Positions 1-9,150 of a DNA stretch of 64,000 nucleotides are shown in pieces. Made by a program: the position numbers and the translations under genes. The first letter of the stretch is position 1. The number at the start of each line of letters is the position of its first letter. This DNA is from Artemisia argyi (lineage: Eukaryota; Streptophyta; Magnoliopsida; Asterales; Asteraceae). The stretch spans positions 120,506,042 to 120,570,041 of the forward strand of contig CM060704.1 of the NCBI GenBank assembly GCA_030686995.1, given 5' to 3'. Under the pieces are notes generated by a model. It saw only the letters and a list, made by a program, of their open reading frames with translations, had not been told where the DNA came from and searched no databases.

Positions 1-1379
1 AACCCTTGCCTAAGCCTTCAACCGTTTCATTTGCTAGTTTTCTTTTTAAAACCCTAATATGAGTCGAATACGTGTTTGCATGCTATATACCCTTTACATG
101 ATCTATAAGCTAGTTTAGATAACTTAAATAAGCTAATATTAGTTAAACATAAGCTAGAAAACTTAGTTGTTACATAAAAATATAGTTTACATGCATTTAG
201 GACTAGTTTTACAAAACTTTACATGCATAAGGGTGTATATCATAAATTCCTGAAATTATAAAGTCTAGGGACTGTTTTTAACATTTCCTAGAAGTTATAA
301 GTGTTAGGACTCATTTTACAAAGTATTAAAACCTTAGGATAGAAACTAAAATAAGTTATAAACTAAAAAGGACTAGTTATGCAAATATTATAAAGTTAAA
401 GGTCTAAATGGTAAATATAGAAAACTTATGAGTCCAAGTGTTAATTATGTCATATTCTAAAAATATAGAAGTCTAGGGACTAGTTGTGTCAAGTATAGAT
501 AGTTATAAGTATTATAAGTTTAGGGTTGAAAATGTAAATATATAAACTACAGGGATATAAAATGAAAATATCATATAAATATAAAACTTAATAAAAGTTA
601 GAAGCATAACATAATTGTAGGGAGTTTCATGTGAGGAGTACCATGTGGATATTTCATTTTGACGAGTTTGATGGGTTTACGAATTAAAGTGCCCTGGCTC
701 CTCAAACGATTATTGCATGTACTTCTGAATTCTGATGGCTCGAACGGTGTTATGACTATAACTTGACTTGATAACAATATAGCTCAATAGTAGGGAGCTT
801 CACGTGAGGAGTATTAACTTCTGAATTATGATGGCTCGAACGGTATTATGTTAATAACATAATACAATAGTAGGGAGCTTCATGTGAGGAGTCATATACT
901 TCTGGATTGTGATGGCCCGAACAATGTTATATTATATCTAAAACATTAATGAACCTAAGAACAGTAACCTAAGAAACTTAAACAAGATAACTAAAGCTTG
1001 ACATACATCCAAACCTACAACACACTAGGATACGTGAGTAAGGCAATCTAGTTCTCGAGTCACTTTTGGCATCATTTAGATTTCCCTATGCCCAGGTGAG
1101 CTCATAGCCTCATACTCTTTTTAAAACTTTCACTCTAAATGCTTTACAAACCCTGTGACGGGGATACATGCTACTTGCTTTATTTAAAACCAAATATAAG
1201 TCTTTTTCTTTGGTTGTTGCACGAGTAAACTAACTGCCACCACTACATAACCAAAATTAATGAATCTAATCGTTTGGGATATTTTACCCATGCGAACGCG
1301 AATATAGTTGATAGATCTATTGGAGTTTGACAACTCTCGTTGGTATTAACATCTTACTGGATGGTACTAATAAGTACTA
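1..1379. other. AT-rich non-coding tract, unclassified
   Basis: No open frame of useful length and no recognised domain is visible on either strand. The sequence is AT-rich and holds a three-unit degenerate tandem repeat (613-932). Its style (short phrases about 'aggtgagctcatagcc' and 'ggcccgaac') looks like LTR or leader sequence of another retroelement, but I could not find a partner copy in this window. It replaces the expected 3' end of the LINE to its right, so a junction lies near 1370-1390. Confidence 0.5.
613..932. repeat. Three-unit degenerate tandem repeat
   Basis: The phrase tagggagcttcaygtgaggagt recurs near 617, 789 and 870, each followed by a phrase like ttctgaattctgatggctcg near 723, 820 and 900. 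Units are roughly 80-150 bp with unequal spacing. Nothing shows a function. Confidence 0.7.
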
Positions 1380-1825
1380 TATTTGAACCCACTGAAGGTT
1401 TAACTTTGGCAATGATATCGCAAGCATGCAAATTAGAATAGGAAGAAATAATAAAAGACCAAATACCACTATAGTTGCAACCTCTAAAGTCTACATCAAC
1501 ATCATCCCCATGTATAGCTTTTATCACTTGAGCCCAAAGAGAATTTGGGTTATGAATGAAACACCATCGCCATTTTTAAAGAAGAGCTAGGTTAAAAGCT
1601 TTCAAACTGCCAATCTCTAAACCATCATTATCAAACGACGCCAAAACATTCACCCATTTAATCCATGCCATTTTTCATTTATCCCCGCTACCTCCCCAAA
1701 AGAATGAAGCCCGATTCTGGACATTTAAAGATCGACATATAATATATGCCAATACTTCCTAGCACAACTTTGATAAGTGTTAAACGACCACCAATAGAGA
1801 GCAAGTTTGCTTTCGATGAAGAAAG
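1380..1825 (-). pseudogene. LINE reverse transcriptase, C-terminal remnant
   Basis: Minus-strand translation gives the region just after the RT palm of plant L1-type LINEs. It includes the motif LLSIGGRLTLIKVVLGSIG, then FFWGGSGDK and a KMAWIKW block, then a GIWSF-type stretch. It is broken by a short deletion with frameshift near 1705 and by in-frame stops (for example near 1683 and 1575). It is the continuation of the RT fragment at 36931-38044. The two were one gene until element A inserted, and removing A plus one GAAAG copy rejoins the frame across the junction. Homology fades near 1380. Dead copy. Confidence 0.85.
1821..1825. repeat. Target-site duplication of element A (left)
   Basis: GAAAG directly precedes the TG of the left LTR and recurs at 36931-36935 directly after the CA of the right LTR. 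This proves a single insertion event spanning 35.1 kb. Confidence 0.92.
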
Positions 1826-2191
1826 TGTTAGTGCAAACATTACGACGTTTAATCTATACAATGTCTTCATGTTTTAATGATGATAAACATGTAACTTATA
1901 ATACATAACGTAAAGTGCACAAGTTACTCGTTCACACATCAACGTCTCTTGACATCACTTCAGATTGGGCCAAGCATACAAGAATTCTACATATGGACAT
2001 AGTCAATTGGATTGGGCCAAGCATGCATACGGACTAAGCTTAATGGACTGGGCCAAGCAAAGAAACAAGCCCATTCGGGGCCCAATAGAAACGGGCCCAA
2101 CAAGGCCCATCAAGACCTCCTAGAAGCTTCTAGAACATGGAGGGAAAATGGAAAATTCAAAATTCAAAATTTGAATTTAGGAGGGAAATGG

Positions 2192-2280
2192 ATGGAATAT
2201 TATTTGGCATATTCCTTATGCTATGGAATATTCTTTGGCATATTCCTTATGCTATGGAATATTCTTTGGCATATTTCTTA
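2192..2280 (+). repeat. U3 tandem repeat, about 32-bp unit
   Basis: About three copies of a unit with core ggaatattctttggcatatt and a ccttatgctat tail lie just upstream of the TATA box. The same array is at 35730-35822. Such promoter-proximal repeats often act as enhancers; here that is inference. Confidence 0.8.
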
Positions 2281-2302
2281 CTTGGTCTCCAAGGTTCGGG
2301 CC

Positions 2303-2310
2303 TATAAATA
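2303..2310 (+). promoter_or_regulatory. TATA box of element A LTR
   Basis: TATAAATA follows a GC-containing stretch (ggttcgggcc) and the U3 repeats, a classic plant LTR promoter layout. The copy in the right LTR is at 35845-35852. Confidence 0.75.
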
Positions 2311-2540
2311 GCAAGCATCCTCCATTCTTGGGCGCAGATTTTTCAAGCATCAAAAACACATACAAAGATTATTTCATCATGTAATTAGACTAGGACAATG
2401 TAAGTCTTGAGTCTCAATTGTAATAGGGATGATACGGACGATGTGTAAGTCCGTGGGTAATTATGTAGATTAGGACGGTGTGTACGTCCGTGGGTGATTG
2501 TGTGTAGATTAGGACTTTGTGTATGTTAGAGTGTCGGTGC

Positions 2541-2770
2541 ATGAAGACTTGGACTCATGTGTGAGTTCAAGAAGTGAAGACTTGGACTCAAGTGTGAGTT
2601 CCAGAAGTGAAGACTAGGACTTAGTGGAGTTCTAGTGTGAAGATTTGGACTTAGTGAAGTCCATGTGTGAAGACTTGAATTGGGTGAAGGTTCAAATGAA
2701 CGGGAGTGCTCGTTCGTGTGAAGGCTTGGATCGTGTGTCAATCTAAGTGGGACAAGAGTGCTTGTTCGTG
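2541..2770 (+). repeat. Degenerate purine-rich repeats (GTGAAGA...GGACT)
   Basis: Variants of gtgaagacttggactcaagt recur five to six times in the transcribed part of the LTR. The right LTR repeats the tract at 36083-36310. Open frames seen here on the minus strand result from the repeat, not from a gene. Confidence 0.75.
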
Positions 2771-2861
2771 TGGCCATGTGGGCTTTTGTATAGATTGGTT
2801 CTAGCTAGGATTAGGACTCGACATTCCACTTAGTGTCGTTAAACTTGGTGTAAGCTTGTGT

Positions 2862-2990
2862 ATGGTTTGTTCCACCATAAAGGAGCGTATTGATTAGTGA
2901 AGTAACTCTTGAGTGTGGGACTCGGGGAGTGGAGTAGGACGAAGAGGTGCTTCGTGCTGAACCACTATTAATTATCGTGTCCGGTTTGCG
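2862..2990 (+). other. Conserved U5 block shared by elements A and B
   Basis: The phrases 'ttccaccataaaggagc', 'agtgaagtaactcttgag', 'gactcggggagt' and a 'gctgaaccactat' tail match 19870-20007 in element B, although the rest of the two LTRs is unalike. An inverted repeat (actcttgag against ctcggggagt) lies in its middle. From memory, the 'gccgaaccactataaatc' ending is typical of Sirevirus LTRs. Confidence 0.7.
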
Positions 2991-3141
2991 TTTTCTCTTC
3001 CTTGCTCTTTACTTTCTGTACTTGCATTACATTTATGTTTGTGTGGCTTGATGTGTATGTGCTTGTAATATCAACTAGTCATCTTAGAAATGCAAAATAC
3101 AAGAAAACTTAATCACACGAAATAAAACTGGCAAACCTACT

Positions 3142-3217
3142 GGTAGCGGTCCTTTATCGACCGATGGTCCCTCAAATGATAAAGGACCGTCCACCTATTT
3201 AAAGGACCATCCACAGT
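3142..3217. repeat. Four-arm inverted repeat (GCGGTCCTTTA / TAAAGGACCG) in A LTR
   Basis: Two arms of gcggtcctttat / gatggtccctc type are followed by two complementary arms ataaaggaccgtcc / ttaaaggaccatcc. Further copies lie at 3614-3688, 33621-33700 and 36683-36757. Element B has an analogous structure with GGTCCCCTTAA arms. Confidence 0.8.
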
Positions 3218-3389
3218 GCAATCAGAATTAGCCTAGAAACGTTTAAACCTTGTGTCATGCTTATGTGATTGCTTGTTATGAGTGACTTAACCACTATTCA
3301 TATTTAGTCACGCTTGATCGGAAATTTGATACGAAACATTTCAAGTTTTAAGAGGAACGTATTCACCACCCCCTTTACGTTTCTACAAT

Positions 3390-3399
3390 TGGTATCAGA
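3390..3399 (+). other. Primer-binding site of element A (initiator tRNA-Met)
   Basis: TGGTATCAGA lies 2 bases after the LTR end. It is the usual complement to the 3' end of initiator methionine tRNA in Copia elements; match degrades after this core (tctacg). Confidence 0.85.
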
Positions 3400-4815
3400 T
3401 CTACGTCGCTCTAGTTTTCAAAACAGATAGTTTTTAAAATAGAGTACGGTCCACGTATTAAATTTCTCATTAAGATGGATTAAATATGAAAAGTGTTTAG
3501 TTGCTAAACTTGTGCTAAATGCTTTGATTCGTACTAGTTTTGTTGGTTAAATGCACTTCGTATCATAGCTTGAAGAAAATGAATTTTTACATGAAAATGT
3601 GTTTTTGGCTTACTGGTGGCGGTCCTTTATCTCTGGGCGGTCCTTTATCACTAAGGGACCGTCTGGTATTTAAGGGACCTCCACCAGAATAGTGTCAAAC
3701 TTTGAAAATTCATATAAAATCAACCGTAAGTCCGTAGGAGTCGTGCCACCCGCCATTTTAAAGGTAATTGAATGTACTTTCATTTAAAAATACTTGAAAG
3801 TATTGATTCCAAACTTAATTAAGTTGTAAATGTAAAACACTACATAGTAATCAAAACCGTATGTCACGTTTTAACGTAAAACTTGCAATTTACTCTTACT
3901 TTCGAGTCGGACACTTCTAGTAAATGAATCTTTGAAAAATTTAGTCTTTATCTTTTTAAAATATCAATCTTGTCTAAAATTTTAAAATGGGGAGGAAAAT
4001 TATTTTGGTTTAAAACTAAATCAAGCTATGTATACATTGTTGTATCTAACATACAAAATGATTACGAATATCTCTGTGTGTGCTATGCTAAATGATTATG
4101 TGCTTTTGATTGCTTGCTTATGTTATAATGTTTTAGTAAATCACTTAGATATGTAGACTAAGTTGATTAATCATGTTTTTCGAAAATAATTGTCTTACAC
4201 AATTATCTCTCCAAAGGTTCAAGTGTTAAAATGTGTCACCTTAAAATATTTAACACTTCTTCAACATGATTTCTAAAACATTACATGAACTTATCTTAAG
4301 TGGCCATGGGTTTCCTAAACAAGATAAATGTTTATAATAACACATTAGTATTTAAGTAAAAGAAAATGTATTATTGAACCTTGCATGTATTTGAACACAC
4401 ACTAATTGTTTCAAACATGTAGTCATAAACTATTTTTTATTAGTTGTGTATTATATAAAAATGGTTAGGATAATTATTTTTATACTTATGTAATGTCAAA
4501 AACTATGTATATTATACGTAATAATAAATAGTTTTCACACACATAATAAATGACTATCTTTAATCATTAGGTTAACATGTCATTATTAGTAACCTCACAC
4601 ATATAACAAGTATTAAATTTGATGGAGCACATTCCATAAATCTTTACTTATCTTTCTTTATTAAAAAGAGTGGTTGTGAGGGTCAAGAAATATTTCGAGC
4701 TTATATCGATTCATTATTCAAAATATGATTGATATTATTATCGAATCTAATTGACATAACATATCATCTTGAACCTACATACTCGATCACACTCGATTGG
4801 TATGAAAATAATGAT
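3400..4815. other. Element A 5' leader, non-coding
   Basis: AT-rich with no Gag frame where gag begins in relatives. Carries one four-arm GGTCC inverted repeat at 3614-3688. Nothing else recognised before the insertion of element E. Confidence 0.75.
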
Positions 4816-4820
4816 GTCCT
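4816..4820. repeat. Target-site duplication of element E (left)
   Basis: GTCCT, repeated at 31964-31968 just outside the other LTR of E. Confidence 0.92.
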
Positions 4821-5853
4821 TGATACGTGGGAATTGCACACTCGCAACAGGTTTTACCTCTCAAGGGATCTCGAGAAGCTTACAACCCCCACAAGGCAGT
4901 GTATCTGATCGTTGTAGTAAAGTATAGTGACAAGTACCGGGGGATTGATCGTTCAACTCAGGAATAGTGTCGTTAGGATTGAAATTAATCTAACTAGGTC
5001 TAAAGGTGAAGGATGATTCTTTTTGTGTTTTTATATTTTATGAAAAGTAGGTAAAAATCTTGGGTATTGGAAGGAGGGGCGGAATTAGTTGCTAATCAAC
5101 TAACCTAAAAGCTACTAATTAAACTAATGTGCAAGAAAAATAAACTAAGGTTCTACAAGGGATGTGAAGCATGTCTACCCATGATATGTTACTCCTTGCT
5201 AGCTATCCAATTCTACCTATTGAATTGTCACACCTTGTTTTAATTGACGGGTTGTATTCCTTAATACTAGTCGTAGGGCAATGTACGATCTTCCCTAACT
5301 CTATAAGCTCCTACTTCACTCCTATGACGAGCCGTTAAAAGCTCCTAACATGGGATCATTAGAATTCACTTATGCATTAAATACAACCATATAATCATAG
5401 TACACCTCCGATCATGTTTCTTAAGACGTTCAAGCAAGTTACCAATTGGAAGTCTGCCAGATTTCTTAAGCCTAACATCGAATTCAATCAACCAAACAAG
5501 AGACAATAGGAATCAAGAATTATAAGCTAAATCAACTAGACCTATTGAAGTTGTCACACCTTAACTGATGAAGATAGACCCAAACATCAACAAAGACATT
5601 AATAAGATCTAATCAATTAAATAAAAGTTTCACACAATCATAAGTAGACACAAGATGAATTAGCCAAGCATAATTAATGAAGAACAAGCAACAATAATGA
5701 TAATTGAAGACATGAATTAAGATAGAATCAACAAACCATTACAAGATGTTTATGGAGTGATTGAAACCCTCTAAGTTGCTGGAAAACCACCTACCTAAAC
5801 CCAGGAATCGACCTTAGGGTTTAGGGCTTACAAAAAATGAAGTTATGATGTTA

Positions 5854-5862
5854 TATTTATAG
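5854..5862 (-). promoter_or_regulatory. TATA box of element E LTR
   Basis: CTATAAATA on the minus strand, about 20 bp downstream of the TGACG array. The copy in the other LTR is at 31285-31293. Confidence 0.7.
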
Positions 5863-5880
5863 GCTCTTTTCTGCCCATCT

Positions 5881-6323
5881 TGACGGTGTCAGCCCTTAAG
5901 GAGTGACAGAGTCACGACCATTTTTTCACCAAATCGAAGATTTTTTTGTCCCGATCGTTTCCTTTTTTGAATCGCTCAAATCCAAGTTCGTATGCAAAAG
6001 TTATGACCAAAACAGTGTCAGCTACTCCGCGCTCAAGTTGTGATTGTCTCGATCATCTTGTGACGGTTTCACTAAGGTTTCTTCTCGTATAAGCCTTCTT
6101 CCTGACGTCGTCACTTTAAATCATCTGACGTCGTCAGGTTAAGTCCTGACGCCGTCATGTGTAAACTTACTCTGGGCCGTCACGTGTAATCTGACCCTGA
6201 CGACCTTGGTGACGCCGTCAGGTCAATTACAAAGAAAATGTTCTGGGCCGTCACGTTATAATTTCCACATCCACCTCTTTTGTTAATCTTGATGCCGTCA
6301 CTAGAAATCCCTTGACGTCGTCA
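5881..6323. promoter_or_regulatory. Array of TGACG-N-CGTCA palindromes upstream of TATA
   Basis: Clear 11-bp palindromes TGACG(T/C)CGTCA lie at 6102, 6126, 6147, 6210 and 6313, with degenerate ones at 5881 and 6290 and several single TGACG or CGTCA half-sites between them. TGACG is the core of the plant as-1 element bound by TGA-class bZIP factors, so a stress-inducible promoter is possible; that is inference. The other LTR has the array at 31317-31758. Confidence 0.7.
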
Positions 6324-6528
6324 GGTACTGTTCCAGCAAGGAATTTTGAGACTTTGCCGTTTTCTTCACTTTTATGCTCCAAAAACGTCCAAAATGCCTC
6401 CTTTTCCAGATTTCTTTCCAAAAGTACCTAAAATGACAAAAGGAACAATTTAGTGCAATATTTGATCAAATAATCTCGAATTTGGGCTTAAATGATCCCT
6501 TAAAAGCGGTACACTTTTCGCCTCATCA

Positions 6529-6543
6529 AATACCCTTACACTT
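6529..6543 (-). other. Polypurine tract of element E
   Basis: AAGTGTAAGGGTATT on the minus strand abuts the TG of the 3' LTR. The same 12-base core occurs three more times inside E (7217, 8134 and 8799 regions). Confidence 0.8.
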
Positions 6544-8975
6544 GAGATTTGCTTGTCCTCAAGCAAATGCGCTTTTATTCTAATCAAAATACAAGTTAGG
6601 GGTCATTTAACACTAATATAAAAGTAATTACAACAAATAATCGTTCCAATAAAAACTAAAAACAAGCACGGAGGTTATACACTAGCACCTCACAAATAGT
6701 GTTTAGATACTCACATCTCTCGGGTGTAATAAAGTATATATCACAATAAGGAAATGGAAAACATCTCTCACTACCTGTTATAGCAAATAGATTACCATAG
6801 GCTTGGGAAAGGATCAAACCTCCACCACTTGGCGTAAGCACCTTGGATAAACTATCAAAGAGGTCTTTTAAAGGGTTATAACGTTATGTGTAGGGATATG
6901 GAAAACACGGTTTTGTTGGATAAAGGCAATATTTACTGGTGGCGAGTTAATCATCTTGGTTAATTACATGTACAGTATGGCGTTGCTAAACCAAGACTAG
7001 ACTCGACTTAAGCTAATAAATAAAAAATAACAAAAACATAAAATAAACATAGAATAAAACAGGATGGTAGTCCGTATGTTTTTTCTCTTTTCATTTTTTT
7101 CTATTTTTTTTTTTCTTAATTTTAAGATTTTTTTTTCTTTTTTTTTATTATTATTTTTTTTTTTGCATACACTCTTACCCTACCATCCAAAATAATACAT
7201 TATATGGAATATACATTCCCTTTACACTTGAATTTTTACATACTTTACAACGAACTAATCTAATGACTCGAATCAAGATAATCAAAACACTTGGAGGACT
7301 TTTTAAGATTAATGCACATATGGGGGTAATATAAGATGTTCTTCCCCATTACTCCATAACACAAGTACTTTACCCATGAGTCCCAATCGTCGCAAAACAA
7401 TATGTACAAGATATGACTCGACTTAGCAACCATGTAATCAATTAGATAATTAACTAAGGGTTTAAACATGTAACAATAATGCACTAAAGATGAGTGCATA
7501 CACGGAAGGCTAAGGCGATTTGGTTGCACATTTGGGGTGGGTTGTAACAAATTCTTCCTTTAAGTAAGATGCTTAAAGTTAGAAACGAAAAGATAGGCTC
7601 GGAGGGGTGTACTAGGGGTTTCGTGTACTAAAAATGAGTACAACGCTAAGGTGTGGGAAAATTAATTGACTTTACTAGTCAAGTAATATGACTTAAATGG
7701 TCAAGTAATTATGATACGGGTTTAACACAAGGGTGATCCTAATGCCTCTTATCATGTAGTAAATCCTAGTACACGAATGTAGTCTTACTAGCGGTCTCGG
7801 GATGTATCACTAAAGCAAGTTCTAGAATCTAAATGCTACCGGTACACTCATAAGCACTAATAATGAATGCTTTTCCTATCAAATTTAAAGGCGAACCTCA
7901 CATATTTGGGTGAAAATTTTTTCTGAATGGTACAGTTTGTGCTAGTCATACGTCTCCTATCCATGAGACGCTTGTTAAGGCTAAAGTTTCACTCCTAAAT
8001 GTTGTAAATTTTTTTTTTTTTAATTTGGCTCTAAAATTACACTAACAAGTATTTCTCTTAGTTTTATTACACACCTACTATCGAACAAAAAAACTCAAGT
8101 GCAATGGTATCCTATAAGGTATCATCATTTACCCTCCCCTTACACTTAGGATGAACATTGTCCCCAATGTTCAATTAAAGGATGTAAAAGTAAAGCAGGT
8201 AAAAGAATGAAAACAAATACTCCCCTGATTCATTCGGTGTGGATAATGTGGTGACATGGTTATGTCTTCCTCCAAGAAAATGAACGTTGAAAGCTTCCCT
8301 CCAGAAATATAAATCATCTTCTTGTCCAGTATAACCTGTTAAACCTGAGAAAACAATCACAAAAACCCAAAGCATCAATCCGAACAAAGGAAACTCACAA
8401 CTAGATGTAATTCCAGACTTAGGAATAAAAACAAAATAATTAAAGATATAATGCTTGTGGAATGAATATTTGCAGATTTTCTGGAGTTTATAAAACTAAA
8501 AATTTAACAAAAACTTTTACGACTCCGGTATAAAGAAAACTCGCAAAATTTTTCAGAATTTATGTACCTGACGCCGTCAGGTTATAACTCCTGACGCCGA
8601 CAAAATGTTCCAACAAAAATCTCATGTTAAGTTTCCGGAAAATTTCTAGAAAAACTTATGCTTTACTTCCTGGAAAATCCTGCAAAACATCATTATGAAT
8701 CGATACAAGCATTTGACTCAAACAATTACTAATATACATGTTCATTTATTATTGTTGTGGTTCATGCTCAATTTCGTTCTTATAAACAAATTTAGGTCTC
8801 CCCTTACACTTAGCTTTTGCAAAATACCTTTATATGTAATTAAGACGAAGTTAAAAACAAAATAAAGCATTTTCACGATTTATTTTGAATCATGATCCAC
8901 AAATAATAAAAATAAAACATGCATACGGAAACAAATAAAATCAAACAAACAAACAAACAAATAAATAAATAAAGT
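6544..8975 (-). other. Element E 3' non-coding module
   Basis: About 2.4 kb that aligns along its length with 43375-45725 of element F. It contains T/A-rich homopolymer runs (7080-7165), three internal AAGTGTAARGGG purine tracts, one perfect stem-loop (8153-8172) and two TGACGCCGTCA-type palindromes (8569, 8592, the second with one mismatch). A short frame near 8175-8387 is not kept open in F, so I do not call it a gene. Confidence 0.75.
8153..8172 (-). other. Perfect 8-bp stem-loop before purine run (element E)
   Basis: Minus strand GAACATTG-GGGA-CAATGTTC, followed by catcctaagtgtaaggggag. Identical stem and loop occur in F (44159-44178), and a covarying version in C (15538-15561). Confidence 0.75.
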
Positions 8976-9029
8976 TTGGGTTGCCTCCCAATAAGCGCTT
9001 GTTTTTGTTCGAGTCACGAGCCTGACTCG
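8976..9029 (-). other. Post-stop stem-loop pair of element E
   Basis: Four bases after the gag stop, the minus strand reads CGAGTC-AGGCTCGT-GACTCG (9029-9010), a perfect 6-bp stem. About 20 bases on comes TTGGG-AGGCAA-CCCAA (8991-8976). Both have counterparts at the same place in F, C and H. Confidence 0.7.
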
Positions 9030-9033
9030 ACCC

Positions 9034-9150
9034 TTATTTAACGGAAATAGGGGAGGTTTTCCATACAATTAGGATTAAGTGCGGGTGAAAGTAGCGATAC
9101 ACACCCTTAGGGTGGAAATATGCCACGTGAGGTGAAGGGGGTGAGTGAAT
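9034..9150 (-). pseudogene. Element E gag, C-terminal end (split by element C)
   Basis: About 38 codons run in the same frame as the gag fragment at 28564-30078 once element C and one TGAAT copy are removed. They end in TAA at 9034-9036. The segment is rich in H, P, Y and F and has no recognised domain. Its stop lies just upstream of the conserved stem-loop pair, so this is the true 3' end of the E coding region. Confidence 0.7.
9146..9150. repeat. Target-site duplication of element C (left)
   Basis: TGAAT, repeated at 28564-28568 just after the right LTR of C. Confidence 0.92.

Larger units (their letters stand above)
1826..3387 (+). repeat. Element A 5' LTR
   Basis: Begins TGTTAG and ends TTCTACA, and matches 35361-36930 almost throughout. 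The first 20 or so bases differ strongly from the right LTR (which begins TGTAAAC), while the rest is nearly identical. Contains U3 tandem repeats, a TATA box, a purine-rich repeat tract and a four-arm inverted repeat. Confidence 0.92.
4821..6528 (-). repeat. Element E 3' LTR
   Basis: On the minus strand begins TGATGAGGCG and ends CACGTATCA. Very similar to 30252-31963 and clearly related to the LTRs of element F (40828, 45741), which are about 300 bp shorter. Confidence 0.92.

Noticed and set aside
2526..2777. 83-codon minus-strand frame with SPSLH repeats (also 36068-36319)
   Set aside because: Produced by the purine-rich tandem repeat in the A LTR; no conserved protein features.
8175..8387. 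70-codon frame in the E 3' module, similar DNA in F (43980-44130)
   Set aside because: F has indels and a stop that break the frame while keeping DNA similarity, so conservation is not at protein level.
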